A DNA stretch of 64,000 nt from Opitutales bacterium (GTDB lineage Bacteria > Verrucomicrobiota > Verrucomicrobiia > Opitutales > JAJFLR01): positions 62,001 through 126,000 of the forward strand of contig JAJFLR010000054.1 of the NCBI GenBank assembly GCA_021772565.1, given 5' to 3'. The number at the start of each line of letters is the position of its first letter. Within the stretch, counting starts at the first letter, position 1. Below the pieces are notes generated by a model. The model saw nothing but the letters and a program-made list of their open reading frames with translations. It searched no databases and had not been told where the DNA came from. Below are positions 33,188 through 41,942 of the stretch, piece after piece. Made by a program: the position numbers and the translations under genes.

Positions 33188-34855
33188 TCAATTTACTGAG
33201 AACCCCAATATTTCATATATCGGCCTTTCAGGAACTATGAGTATTGGACCATCTTCATATTCATTAACCATATTCACAAAAGCGTTGATGCCATGACAAA
33301 CAGAGTCAGTTCTGACGTAACGAAAAGCTCTATTCCAATAAATTCCGCCATTTGCCCTATCTTTGTTTTTAGTGATAAATGAATTTTCATCGGTATAAAC
33401 ATATTGAGAACACCAACGCATACATTTAGCAATCGGTTCTTTATATTTTTCTCCACCCTCTATGCCTCTCTCTTTAAAGATCAAATAGAGCTCAGAAAGA
33501 ACTTCCATCAACCAACCATTACCGCTGCTTGAAAGTGATTTTGTCCAACGCCCATAACGGAAAATATCATCGGAATCATTTTTTTGCCGCGTCAATAAAT
33601 CGTCTGTACATTTTTTAATTAGTTCAAGATATCTTTCATCGTCACTCGCTAGATAGAAATCAAAGAGAGATAAAATTGCCCACGAAGTAGAAATTGGATT
33701 TGGCCCACGATATTCATCGCCAACATAACACCCCTGTCTGTCAATTTCGTTAATTACATATTCAGATAAATTTTTGGCGGCATCAAAATAACTTTGTTCA
33801 TTAGTCACTCTATAAATTCTGGATAGAGCCGAAAGAACCTGACCATTATATAAAAACGATTGAAGCTTAGAATGATGCCATTTTTGATCCCTAAAAACTG
33901 CGTATGATTGCATACTGCCATTTTTTTGCTGCATGGTTAATAACCAATCCGCAGCTAGTTTTGCAGCCATAAGAAATTTTTCATTACCAGTTCTCTCGTG
34001 CAGCATTAATAGTGTAAAAATTGTTTTTGATGCAGTCCCTACTACATACTTAAGTTCTTTGTACCGTGTCTTAGTGAAATAGGAATAGTGAAAGGCCCCG
34101 TAATGCTTGCTCTTGATATTGAGATTCTGCATCGCCAATAAATAATTTGAACATTTATCAATATAGAAACTTATTTTCGGATCGTTGTCTATTTTGTTCA
34201 TGCGAATCAAAGTAAATAATAATGACGCAGTATAAATTGTATGGAGCCTATCTTCGAATTTATCTTTTGTGGCATAGTAAAATTTGTGTGCTCCAAATAA
34301 ATCTTTATCAATAACTCTGAATAAATATTCTTTGCTTTCCTCTATAGTCTTCTTCATCAGGTCCCTGTCTAAATGACGAACCGTGACCATTTGTCTAATG
34401 AGTTCCAGCCCTTTATCTTCATATTCAATTACAGAATAATTTTGCCTGAAAAACTGAATATAAAAACGCGCCTCATGAAATTGATCGTCGCTTAACGTTA
34501 TCCTTTTCATTAAATTATCGACGGCTTGCTTCAGAGCTAAATATAAAAACTCATTTTGACCAGTGCCATTTTTAGATTTTTCACCGTTATGAAAAACCAA
34601 AACTCTCATTAACCAGTCACCTTTTATATTTAACAGTGGTGGAATATTTTCGTAATCACTGTCTTTTACAATTTCCCTGACATAGTTTATTACAGTATCT
34701 CTGAATTCCTGGTTTTCAGAATCTACCTTTTTTTGATATTGCAGAATTCCCGGTTTGAGTAATTCAGGATCTGAGTAAAATTGCCCATTGACGGAACAAT
34801 TTAGAATTAAAACAGCTATAAAATTAATGATAGCGTATATATATTTTGTAGACAT
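33188..34855 (-). CDS. Exported alpha/alpha-toroid protein, unknown function
   Basis: A 555-residue protein with an N-terminal export signal (IYAIINFIAVLILNCSVNGQ; the Cys might be a weak lipobox). The rest is helical with repeated hairpins typical of (alpha/alpha) toroids: LAADWLLTMQQKNGSMQSYAVFRDQKW, VLSALSRIYRVTNEQSYFDAAKNLSEYVINEIDRQGCYVG, SWAILSLFDFYLASDDERYLELIKKCTDDLL. This resembles six-hairpin glycosidases, polysaccharide lyases or C5-epimerase-type domains. No catalytic residues can be named with confidence. It stands alone, converging on the lipoprotein operon. Confidence 0.62.
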   Translation of the reverse strand: MSTKYIYAIINFIAVLILNCSVNGQFYSDPELLKPGILQYQKKVDSENQEFRDTVINYVREIVKDSDYENIPPLLNIKGDWLMRVLVFHNGEKSKNGTGQNEFLYLALKQAVDNLMKRITLSDDQFHEARFYIQFFRQNYSVIEYEDKGLELIRQMVTVRHLDRDLMKKTIEESKEYLFRVIDKDLFGAHKFYYATKDKFEDRLHTIYTASLLFTLIRMNKIDNDPKISFYIDKCSNYLLAMQNLNIKSKHYGAFHYSYFTKTRYKELKYVVGTASKTIFTLLMLHERTGNEKFLMAAKLAADWLLTMQQKNGSMQSYAVFRDQKWHHSKLQSFLYNGQVLSALSRIYRVTNEQSYFDAAKNLSEYVINEIDRQGCYVGDEYRGPNPISTSWAILSLFDFYLASDDERYLELIKKCTDDLLTRQKNDSDDIFRYGRWTKSLSSSGNGWLMEVLSELYLIFKERGIEGGEKYKEPIAKCMRWCSQYVYTDENSFITKNKDRANGGIYWNRAFRYVRTDSVCHGINAFVNMVNEYEDGPILIVPERPIYEILGFSVN

Positions 34856-34981
34856 TCAGTAGAAATTTAATTTTTGAATTTAGAAATTAGGATAATGGGG
34901 AAAATATCAAGCACTATTTCATATCAAAAAAATGAGAACTGCTTGCAATAAGATCGATAGATTCTAGTTTTAATAAGATCA

Positions 34982-36112
34982 ATGGTCAAAAAACTGCCAG
35001 AAGTAGAATTTATTGTCGATGAGAATAAACTTACCGTAAAACTAACGGGAGATTGGCTATTTGAAAACAACTTACCCCATCAAAATTATGCATTATCAGA
35101 TAAAGGCGATTCAAAAATAGTAAGAGTTGAATTTAACACATCACAGATAGACAGTTGGGACTCGGGATTATTGGTCTATCTAACTAAATGGTTAGAGTAT
35201 TGCCAAACAAATAATATCGACTTTTTAGATCAAACTTTGCCGAAAAATATAAAACAACTTTTAGACTTATCCCAAGCGACACCGGAAAAAGAAACTAATC
35301 GCGACTCTAATCCTAGTTCCGGCATAATAAATAAACTGGGAACCCAGTCATATGAAATTATAGATGAAGTCTCTGAAATAATTGAATTTTCGGGGCAATG
35401 TATGATAAGTCTCGTCAAAATTTTATTTGGTCGTGGTAAAATTAGATGGCGTGATTTTTTTTTATTACTTCAGGATGTTGGAACAAATGCACTACCAATC
35501 GTCTCATTAATTAGCTTTCTTGTCGGATTGATTATCGCTTTTCTTGGTGCTGTTGTTTTACGAAAATTTGGTGCTGATATCTATGTATCCTATTTAGTCG
35601 GCTATGGAATATTACGTGAAATGGGGGCATTAATGGCCGGAATAATTATGGCAGGACGAACAGGTGCAGCTTTTGCAGCACAGTTAGGAAGTATGAAGCT
35701 GGCTGAAGAAATCAATGCACTCAAAACATTAGGGATATCGCCTATTGATTTTTTAGTAGTTCCCCGGTTAATCGCATTAATCTTAATGATGCCACTCCTA
35801 ACAGTGTTTGCTGATGTCATTGGTATATTGGGGGGGATGATAGTCAGTAGCGGTATGCTGGACATTTCAACGCCAATCTATATTCGTGGATTAAAAGAAG
35901 CGGTTAGTATGCCAGACTTTATTATAGGAATTATCAAAGGGACAGTATTTGGAATTATTATAGCGGTTTCAGGATGTCTTAGAGGAATTCAATGTGAGGA
36001 AAGTGCTGATGCCGTAGGTAAAGCTGCAACTTCTGCTGTGGTTACCGGAATAACTCTTATTATCATTTCTAACGCAATAATAGATTTTATTTGTGAAATC
36101 TTTAAATTATAA
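34982..36112 (+). CDS. MlaE-family lipid ABC transporter permease with STAS-like N-terminus
   Basis: A 376-residue inner-membrane permease. Residues about 1-105 look like a STAS domain (VEFIVDENKLTVKLTGDWLFENNL...QIDSWDSGLLVYLTKWLEYCQTNNID). The rest is the MlaE/YrbE domain: LPIVSLISFLVGLIIAFLGAVVLRKFGADIYVSYLVGYGILREMGALMAGIIMAGRTGAAFAAQLGSMKLAEEINALKTLGISPIDFLVVPR. The fused STAS-MlaE form is known in other Gram-negatives. It works with the following ATPase and MCE protein to move phospholipid between the membranes. It is the first gene of a four-gene operon; the ATPase ATG follows its stop by 4 bp. Confidence 0.93.
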   Translation: MVKKLPEVEFIVDENKLTVKLTGDWLFENNLPHQNYALSDKGDSKIVRVEFNTSQIDSWDSGLLVYLTKWLEYCQTNNIDFLDQTLPKNIKQLLDLSQATPEKETNRDSNPSSGIINKLGTQSYEIIDEVSEIIEFSGQCMISLVKILFGRGKIRWRDFFLLLQDVGTNALPIVSLISFLVGLIIAFLGAVVLRKFGADIYVSYLVGYGILREMGALMAGIIMAGRTGAAFAAQLGSMKLAEEINALKTLGISPIDFLVVPRLIALILMMPLLTVFADVIGILGGMIVSSGMLDISTPIYIRGLKEAVSMPDFIIGIIKGTVFGIIIAVSGCLRGIQCEESADAVGKAATSAVVTGITLIIISNAIIDFICEIFKL

Positions 36113-36116
36113 AAGA

Positions 36117-36875
36117 ATGCCTAACACCCATAAAAACTATTTGGAAGTGGTAGATCTTGAACTATCTTACGGCTCTTTTATAGTTCAAAAAAATTTAACC
36201 TTTCAAGTTAAACGAGGAGAAGTTTTAATTATTATGGGAGGCAGTGGATGCGGTAAAAGCACGTTACTAAAACATTTAATCGGCCTAATGGTACCGTCTA
36301 AAGGTGAAATATTTTATGAGGGAGAAAAATTTACCTGCTCTGATCCAGATGGACAATTGAAAATGATTCGCAAATTCGGAGTCCTCTATCAAAGCGGTGC
36401 TCTTTGGAGTTCAATGACTCTCGAAGAAAATGTCGCACTACCACTTCAGGAATATACCCAATTAAAATCAAATGACATCAATGATATTGTCTCATATAAA
36501 CTTTCTCTCGTAGGCTTAAAAGGTTTCGAAACATTTTATCCATCAGAAATAAGTGGTGGAATGCGTAAACGAGCTGGACTTGCACGGGCAATGGCACTCG
36601 ATCCGGAAATTTTATTTTTTGACGAACCGTCAGCCGGTCTCGACCCAATTAGCTCTCGTCGTCTCGATGATCTGATTATAAATTTACGAAACAGTCTTGG
36701 CACAACTATTGTCGCGGTAACACATGAATTACCGAGTATTTTCGCAATTGGCGACAACTCCATATTTTTAGATGTAGATAAAAAAACTATTACTGCCACA
36801 GGCAATCCTAACGAACTTATAAAGAATCCACCCACTGATGCAGTATATAGATTTTTAACTCGCAGTAGTAACTAA
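36117..36875 (+). CDS. MlaF-family ABC transporter ATPase
   Basis: About 252 residues from MPNTHKNYLEVVDLELSYG (36117). Walker A GGSGCGKST, Q-loop LYQSGALWSSMTLEENVALPL (the SGALFDSLTVxENV pattern typical of MlaF), signature SGGMRKRAGLARA, Walker B PEILFFDEPSAGLDP, and switch His in AVTHELPSIFAI. It energises lipid transport by the MlaE/MCE complex at the cytoplasmic face. It sits between the permease and the MCE gene in one operon. Confidence 0.95.
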   Translation: MPNTHKNYLEVVDLELSYGSFIVQKNLTFQVKRGEVLIIMGGSGCGKSTLLKHLIGLMVPSKGEIFYEGEKFTCSDPDGQLKMIRKFGVLYQSGALWSSMTLEENVALPLQEYTQLKSNDINDIVSYKLSLVGLKGFETFYPSEISGGMRKRAGLARAMALDPEILFFDEPSAGLDPISSRRLDDLIINLRNSLGTTIVAVTHELPSIFAIGDNSIFLDVDKKTITATGNPNELIKNPPTDAVYRFLTRSSN

Positions 36876-36910
36876 GGATACAATAATAATTAAAAAATGA
36901 AAGAATTAGT

Positions 36911-37936
36911 ATGAGTAAGAGAGCAAATCCAACTTTAATCGGGATATTTGTTTTGTCTGCATTAGCTTTGGCAATAGGCACTATTGCGTTCTTTGGTTAC
37001 TTTAATTTTTTTAAAAAAAGTGAGAAATTTGTCCTTTATTTTAATGAATCAGTAAACGGTTTGAATATTGGATCAACTGTAAAATTCAGGGGTGTACCGG
37101 TCGGAACAGTTACTGATATTCGAATAAGGTGGAACCAGGAAAAAGAATCCACCCATATTCCGGTATTTATGGAAATTGAATTAAAACGTTTGGGCAATCG
37201 CCTCGGAGTTGAACTCGATATTCACGATGAAAAAGTTTATCAAGCTCAAATCAATGAAGGGTTTCGAGCTCAGTTACAAACTGATAGCATTATTACCGGC
37301 GTTTTATACATAGAACTTGATTATGAGGAATATCCTGAACCTCCTGTTTTTATACAGGAAAAAATTATCTATAAAGAAATACCCACTATTCCTTCTCCGT
37401 TAGCTGAAATTGGACAAACTGCTACAGAAATAATTGCCCGTATCAGTTCGCTCGATATCAAAGCAACAAATGACGAATTTTTCATGTTACTTAGAAAAAT
37501 TAATAACGCCATAGATGAAATAGATTTTAATGGAATAAATGAAGGAATAATCGATGCAACACAATCAGTTGAAAAATTAGCACAATCACCAAAGTTTGTT
37601 GAAACTGCCAATACACTTTCAGATACACTCAACCAATTTAAAGAACTATCAGTAAAATTGGAAAACAGTATTGATCCTGTTCTAGGTAAGGCTGATGAAA
37701 CTAATAGAGAAATTACTAATTCATTACATAAATTACAACATACCCTTTCTAAAATTGATACTCTGCTGCAGCCGGAATCATCATTTCGTTATGAAATAGA
37801 AAACGCATTTAAAAAACTCGCTGAAGCAGCAAATTCATTTAAACAATTGTCTGAAACAATTGAACGAAATCCCAAAGGGATTATAACAGGAAAGCATAAT
37901 CCAAATATTAAAGAAAAAATGAAGAATGAAAAATAA
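36911..37936 (+). CDS. MlaD/PqiB-type MCE-domain protein
   Basis: A 341-residue protein with an N-terminal membrane anchor (LIGIFVLSALALAIGTIAFFGYFNFF), then one MCE domain: KFVLYFNESVNGLNIGSTVKFRGVPVGTVTDIRIRW...FRAQLQTDSIITGVLYIELDY (about 40-135). A long helical, coiled-coil-prone C-terminus follows (about 150-330), of the type seen in PqiB/LetB-like proteins that form periplasmic tunnels. It is the substrate-binding subunit of the lipid transporter. Its last codons overlap the start of the auxiliary lipoprotein gene by 11 bp. Confidence 0.92.
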   Translation: MSKRANPTLIGIFVLSALALAIGTIAFFGYFNFFKKSEKFVLYFNESVNGLNIGSTVKFRGVPVGTVTDIRIRWNQEKESTHIPVFMEIELKRLGNRLGVELDIHDEKVYQAQINEGFRAQLQTDSIITGVLYIELDYEEYPEPPVFIQEKIIYKEIPTIPSPLAEIGQTATEIIARISSLDIKATNDEFFMLLRKINNAIDEIDFNGINEGIIDATQSVEKLAQSPKFVETANTLSDTLNQFKELSVKLENSIDPVLGKADETNREITNSLHKLQHTLSKIDTLLQPESSFRYEIENAFKKLAEAANSFKQLSETIERNPKGIITGKHNPNIKEKMKNEK

Positions 37937-38540
37937 TATTGATAAACTAATAACGTTCATATTTATATCAATTTTCTTAAGTGGTTGCATTAACCTTGAC
38001 CCTCAACCCGACCCAACACGTTTCTTCGTACTGTCAAGTGAATCTGAAGGCTCAACAAAGAAAATAAAAGTTAATGATAAAGTAATTTCAATTGGTTTAC
38101 AAAATATCGAGCTACCAAAGTATTTAGATTCATCAAAAATTGTTGTCCGAAAAAATAATAACGAAATAACTTACTCCGAATTTAACAGATGGAGTGAAAG
38201 CCTTGATATTTCATTTAACAGAGTAATTTCCAGTAAATTGGATAATCTACTTGAAACAAAACAAGTTGAAATATTTCCATGGTCTGGAAATTTTAAACAT
38301 GATTATTTTATAAAAATTAAAGTCTCTCAATTTGAAGGAGATTCTAACGGAAATATAATTCTGATTGCCGATTGGAATATTTATAAAAAATCAAAAAGTA
38401 ATATGGTTAAAAATGGCTCAACATTTTATCGAAAAAAAAGCTGGGATGGATCTGACATCAGCCAACTAGTTAAACAAATGAATATAGCACTGAACCAACT
38501 AGGTGATGAAATAGTTGAATCGTTTCAGGTAAAATTATAA
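37926..38540 (+). CDS. PqiC/ABC-transport auxiliary lipoprotein
   Basis: A 204-residue lipoprotein (lipobox FLSGC at about residues 17-21) of the ABC_trans_aux/PqiC family: LDPQPDPTRFFVLSS, SIGLQNIELPKYLDSSKIVVRKNNNEITYSEFNRWSESLDISFNRVISSKLDNLL, and IKIKVSQFEGDSNGNIILIADWNIYKK. These lipoproteins sit in the outer membrane and dock the MCE tunnel. The ATG overlaps the MCE gene stop, so expression is coupled. With it the operon is complete: permease, ATPase, MCE protein, lipoprotein. Confidence 0.88.
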   Translation: MKNNIDKLITFIFISIFLSGCINLDPQPDPTRFFVLSSESEGSTKKIKVNDKVISIGLQNIELPKYLDSSKIVVRKNNNEITYSEFNRWSESLDISFNRVISSKLDNLLETKQVEIFPWSGNFKHDYFIKIKVSQFEGDSNGNIILIADWNIYKKSKSNMVKNGSTFYRKKSWDGSDISQLVKQMNIALNQLGDEIVESFQVKL

Positions 38541-38594
38541 AAGATTACAAATATCTAATTACTGATTTTTTTTGAAAAATGAATCTCAAATAAA

Positions 38595-39137
38595 ATGGAA
38601 TCTGTAGCTCTCCTCATAATTGATGTTCAGGATATATTTTTAAATACAATTGATAATAGTGAACAACTACTTAAACGATGCAACCTGGCACTATGTGCTG
38701 CTGAAATTTTTAGAATAAAAACTATAATCACTGAACAATATCCTGAAAAATTGGGGCACGCTCACCCCAGTTTAATTAAATCATCGCCCTCCTCGACAAT
38801 AGTGAGTAAAACTTCATTTTCCGCTATATCTGTAAATGAGGTAGAAAAATTTCTAACTGAAAAGAAAATCAATCATCTGTTGATCGGCGGACTGGAAATT
38901 CCAATATGTGTTTACCAAACGGTCATAGACGCAATACGTTTCGATATTGAAGTTACTTTATTAAGTGATTGTATTGGTGGTCGGCGAACTGATGACAATA
39001 AGACAGTTCTAAATTTTCTATCGCAAAAAAACCAGTGTAATATACTACCAACAGAAACTGTTTTCTATAGCCTTCTAAAAAATGCAGAGCATCAAAATTT
39101 CAGGGATTTTACTAAGTTGGTAAAAGAGTTTGGCTAA
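38595..39137 (+). CDS. Isochorismatase-family cysteine hydrolase
   Basis: A 180-residue hydrolase of the isochorismatase superfamily. The likely triad is visible: Asp in LLIIDVQDIF (about residue 9), Lys in IVSKTSFSAI (about 76), and nucleophilic Cys in GGLEIPICVYQTVIDAI (about 112). Usually these cleave amides or vinyl ethers; the substrate cannot be given. It resembles the ycaC/hydrolase group by length. It lies 54 bp after the transporter operon on the same strand, and its relation to that operon is unclear. Confidence 0.9.
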   Translation: MESVALLIIDVQDIFLNTIDNSEQLLKRCNLALCAAEIFRIKTIITEQYPEKLGHAHPSLIKSSPSSTIVSKTSFSAISVNEVEKFLTEKKINHLLIGGLEIPICVYQTVIDAIRFDIEVTLLSDCIGGRRTDDNKTVLNFLSQKNQCNILPTETVFYSLLKNAEHQNFRDFTKLVKEFG

Positions 39138-39157
39138 ATCTATTTAACTAGTTCATA

Positions 39158-39376
39158 TTAGTTATTAAAAATAATATACAACGTCTGAATCATAACATAG
39201 AATAATATTGCAATAACCACCCAAATCATTGGCCATGGTTTATTGGAATTTAATTGTTTTTGATTTTTATTTTCAGTCACAAAAAAAATACTGTTCGCAG
39301 CTGGATAAATTCTAATAAAAATTAATTGAGCATCAAAATACTCAATTTGATAGACCCTCTTTTTTATATTTGCCAA
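39158..39376 (-). CDS. Small C-tail membrane protein, unknown
   Basis: A 72-residue protein with one hydrophobic helix at the C-terminus (PMIWVVIAILFYVMIQTLYII) and a soluble N-terminus. Its start overlaps the 3' end of the YHS-protein gene by 35 bp in another frame, which favours it being a genuine coupled gene but makes the exact start uncertain. I do not recognise it. Confidence 0.5.
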   Translation of the reverse strand: MANIKKRVYQIEYFDAQLIFIRIYPAANSIFFVTENKNQKQLNSNKPWPMIWVVIAILFYVMIQTLYIIFNN

Positions 39377-39809
39377 GAAGTTTTAGCCAATGATCTTTTG
39401 CAATCGCAACATATCTCCTCGGATCTTTAATCCAAATATCGCGCAATGTTTTATTTTTTAAGACATATAGTTTTTCTTCCAAAATAACGAAAGCTTCAGG
39501 ATCACATGAAACTAATTCCTCCTCACTTAACCCATAGGCACAATATCCACCAAACTGCGGTGCATATTTTTCTGGTTCGTTTTTGAATAACTTAACATTT
39601 GTTTTGGAGGAAAATTGCCAAATTACGCCTTGCCATTCGACAATGTAAAATGGACTGCCTTTTACGGCTTTTTTTTCTATAAAATATGCAACTGTATCGT
39701 ACCCTTCTAAGGCAATATTTTCGTCTGTGGTTACGCTTATTGGTTTAAAAGCATACGAATTTATTACGGAAATAAAAATTACCATAAAACTGATATAATA
39801 TATTTTCAT
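39342..39809 (-). CDS. Exported YHS-domain protein
   Basis: A 155-residue protein with a signal peptide (KIYYISFMVIFISVINSYAF) and one YHS domain: NIALEGYDTVAYFIEKKAVKGSPFYIVEWQGVIWQFSSKTNVKLFKNEPEKYAPQFGGYCAYGLS. The domain is thought to bind metal, and periplasmic proteins of this layout are common in marine bacteria. The WxxDP...YVAIAKDHWLKL tail is also typical. It is paired with a small membrane-protein gene. A toxin-antitoxin block follows upstream. Confidence 0.9.
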   Translation of the reverse strand: MKIYYISFMVIFISVINSYAFKPISVTTDENIALEGYDTVAYFIEKKAVKGSPFYIVEWQGVIWQFSSKTNVKLFKNEPEKYAPQFGGYCAYGLSEEELVSCDPEAFVILEEKLYVLKNKTLRDIWIKDPRRYVAIAKDHWLKLLGKYKKEGLSN

Positions 39810-39831
39810 TAGATTAGAATTTATAGATTTC

Positions 39832-40152
39832 TTAAACTGCAGACTCTAATACTTCAGAAACCCATGTATTGAGGCTTTTATTTTCGACCTTAGATTTTCG
39901 ATGTACTTTTTTATGCAATTCTGAACTCAATCTGACAACAAATTTACCGGAATACGGTTTATCAGGTTCTTCTGATCTAATCTCACAAAATTCCAGATAA
40001 TCATCAACCGAATTTTTAAACTCCTTCTTCAAATCCTTTACACTTCTACCTTGAAAAGTAATGACATCTTTAGTATCAATCACCTCTCCGTGAAATATTT
40101 CAGCCTCATCATCAAATTCTACACGAGCAGTATATCCCTTATATTCTATCAT
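39832..40152 (-). CDS. hicB: HicB-like antitoxin
   Basis: A 106-residue HicB-type antitoxin. The N-terminus has the degenerate RNase-H-like HicB fold (YKGYTARVEFDDEAEIFHGEVIDTKDVITFQGRSVKDLKKEFKNSVDDYLEFC). The C-terminus is a ribbon-helix-helix DNA-binding region (GKFVVRLSSELHKKVHRKSKVENKSLNTWVSEVLESAV). It should neutralise the HicA RNase and repress its own operon. It overlaps hicA by 14 bp, the standard toxin-first order. Confidence 0.9.
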   Translation of the reverse strand: MIEYKGYTARVEFDDEAEIFHGEVIDTKDVITFQGRSVKDLKKEFKNSVDDYLEFCEIRSEEPDKPYSGKFVVRLSSELHKKVHRKSKVENKSLNTWVSEVLESAV

Positions 40153-40402
40153 TACTAACCCCTCCTTCTATTAAAAATTTTCTGACTGATTTTATGGCTC
40201 CTTTGTCAGTTTCTTTCTCAGGATGTGGACGATGAAAAACTGCTCGAACACCATTTAGATAAACTCGAACTCTTGAACCTCTGCCTTCTGAAATTTCTGC
40301 ACCCAATGCTTTAAATACTGATTCTATTTTCTTCCATTCTATATCTGAACGTTCTGGCTTTTTAAATATTTTTTTAAGCGTTTCACGTTGTTTTTTATTC
40401 AC
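40139..40402 (-). CDS. hicA: HicA-like mRNA interferase toxin
   Basis: An 87-residue HicA family toxin with a dsRBD-like fold: DIEWKKIESVFKALGAEISEGRGSRVRVYLNGVRAVFHRPHPEKETDKGAIKSVRKFLIEGG. The His in VFHRPHP is the expected catalytic residue. It cleaves mRNA when free of HicB. First gene of the hicAB operon. A BrnT/BrnA pair lies immediately upstream on the same strand, so two different toxin-antitoxin modules are stacked here. Confidence 0.9.
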   Translation of the reverse strand: MNKKQRETLKKIFKKPERSDIEWKKIESVFKALGAEISEGRGSRVRVYLNGVRAVFHRPHPEKETDKGAIKSVRKFLIEGGVSNDRI

Positions 40403-40495
40403 TTAAATTAAGATACTATTTTATAGTATCATGTCAAGTTTTATAACAATTAATTTCAAACTTAGTTCACAGCAGTAACTAAAAAAAGATCCCCA

Positions 40496-40738
40496 TCAAC
40501 TGACGTGATCAACATAAGTGTCAAGAAGCTTTCGAATCATATTTTGGTATGAAGCATTACTATGTTTATCTGCCTCATTTTTAAAAAAATCGACACTACG
40601 CGTACTCAAGTTTAGAGTTACTTTAGTTATATGATCTGACATCGCCAACTCCCGAGGTGTGGGTAAAAAATCTTCGACTTTTTTTAAGTTACCAACAATT
40701 TCTCCTAAATCGTCTCTATATAAGGTTTTCTTTTTCAT
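40496..40738 (-). CDS. brnA: BrnA-type antitoxin
   Basis: About 80 residues from MKKKTLYRDDLGEI (40738); a longer frame starting at 40774 runs inside brnT and is unlikely. The C-terminal half is a ribbon-helix-helix of the BrnA/CopG kind: ITKVTLNLSTRSVDFFKNEADKHSNASYQNMIRKLLDTYV. It should bind BrnT and repress the operon. It overlaps the end of brnT by about 23 bp, matching the usual toxin-first order. Confidence 0.87.
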   Translation of the reverse strand: MKKKTLYRDDLGEIVGNLKKVEDFLPTPRELAMSDHITKVTLNLSTRSVDFFKNEADKHSNASYQNMIRKLLDTYVDHVS

Positions 40739-41012
40739 ATATTTTTTTGCCCTTCCTCCAGTAACCGGCACCAATAATTCTTATTTTCCTGCCTCGTATT
40801 GTAAATCGGACAGTAGCAATTCCATTTCGAGTTTTACCGATGCAAAAATAACGCTTTTCTTCTTTACTGTGAGCATCATCCACTGCAATGATTCTATTAT
40901 CATCAAAAAACACTTTTGCTGCTTCAGTAAAATCAACACCATGTTTTCTAACGTTTTCATTCTCTTTTTGATTATTCCATTCAAGCATATTAGGATCAAT
41001 ACATATAACCAT
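40716..41012 (-). CDS. brnT: BrnT-type RNase toxin
   Basis: A 98-residue toxin of the BrnT family (RelE-like fold ribonuclease). Seen: MLEWNNQKENENVRKHGVDFTEAAKVFFDDNRIIAVDDAHSKEEKRYFCIGKTRNGIATVRFTIRGRKIRIIGAGYWRKGKKIYE, which matches the family block WxxxKxxxNxxKHGVxFxEAxxVF and IRIISAxxAxxxExxxYE, with His and Arg residues in the expected places. First gene of the brnTA pair. Confidence 0.92.
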   Translation of the reverse strand: MVICIDPNMLEWNNQKENENVRKHGVDFTEAAKVFFDDNRIIAVDDAHSKEEKRYFCIGKTRNGIATVRFTIRGRKIRIIGAGYWRKGKKIYEKENLI

Positions 41013-41127
41013 ATAAATATATTGATCTTAATCAATATAAAAATTCATGAAGGCAAGTATTTAATGCAAAATTTATGGATCAGTTAACTAGTTTCTTCAA
41101 AAAGTTTTTTTGAAAATTTATCCTAAC

Positions 41128-41763
41128 TTAATCTCTTAAAACAAATGGGTTTGTCTTCGCTTCCCTCTCAACGGAAGTTTCAGACCCATGCCCGGGTAAA
41201 AGAACCGTCTCGTCCGGTAATGTGTAAACTTGGTTTTTTATTGAAGCTTCAAGTGTAGCAAAATCAGCCCCTGGTAAATCAGTCCTCCCCACACTACCGG
41301 AAAAAACAACATCTCCAATTATTGCAAATTTGTCTTCTTCAAAATAAAATAAAATACTGCCTCGGCTATGACCGGGAACATGTCTGATCTCAACTTTTTT
41401 TCCCAAAATATCTATTATTTGGCCATCCACAAGATAAGTATCAATTTTTGCCGGATTAAATTCAAGACCCGGCATTGAAAATGCAGACATTGACGATGGA
41501 TTCTCAATCAAAACTTCATCATCTTTGTGTCCAAATATTGGAATTGAGTTACTATTAAATTTCCCGGCATCCAACATATGATCCCAATGACCATGGGTAA
41601 GGTAAAGAGCTTTCACTTGATATCCCTCACTGTTGATTACAGTTTCAATCTCATTCCAAGCTCCCATAGGAGCATCAAAAATTACTGCATCTTTCGATTC
41701 AGGATCCAATAATAAATATGCATTAGTCCCAACAGGGGGTAATTCAATTGATCGACATTCCAT
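41128..41763 (-). CDS. MBL-fold hydrolase, glyoxalase-II-like
   Basis: A 211-residue metallo-beta-lactamase-fold enzyme with all metal motifs: YLTHGHWDHM (HxHxDH), HVPGHSRGS, IGDVVFSGSVGRTDLPG and LLPGHGSET. The SVGRTDLPGAD stretch marks the YcbL/glyoxalase-II-like group, which hydrolyses thioesters such as S-lactoylglutathione or related substrates. The physiological substrate is not determined by sequence. The gene stands alone and is divergent from leuB. Confidence 0.93.
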   Translation of the reverse strand: MECRSIELPPVGTNAYLLLDPESKDAVIFDAPMGAWNEIETVINSEGYQVKALYLTHGHWDHMLDAGKFNSNSIPIFGHKDDEVLIENPSSMSAFSMPGLEFNPAKIDTYLVDGQIIDILGKKVEIRHVPGHSRGSILFYFEEDKFAIIGDVVFSGSVGRTDLPGADFATLEASIKNQVYTLPDETVLLPGHGSETSVEREAKTNPFVLRD

Positions 41764-41942
41764 AAAGTGACATTGAAAATAAATTTATAATTCTGGCAAC
41801 AAATTTTATTAGATACTGCAAACTGCAAAAATTAGAATTTCAGAAATAATATTGCGAATAATTTACGGGTTGTATTAATACACATTTTTATTTGATAAAT
41901 ATTTAATAACATAATTACTGAAATTCTAAGTATTATTAAAAT

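Noticed and set aside
32969-33199. 76-residue plus-strand open frame after the lipoprotein gene
   Set aside because: It includes a hairpin and the terminator, has no signal or domain, and its end overlaps the convergent gene.
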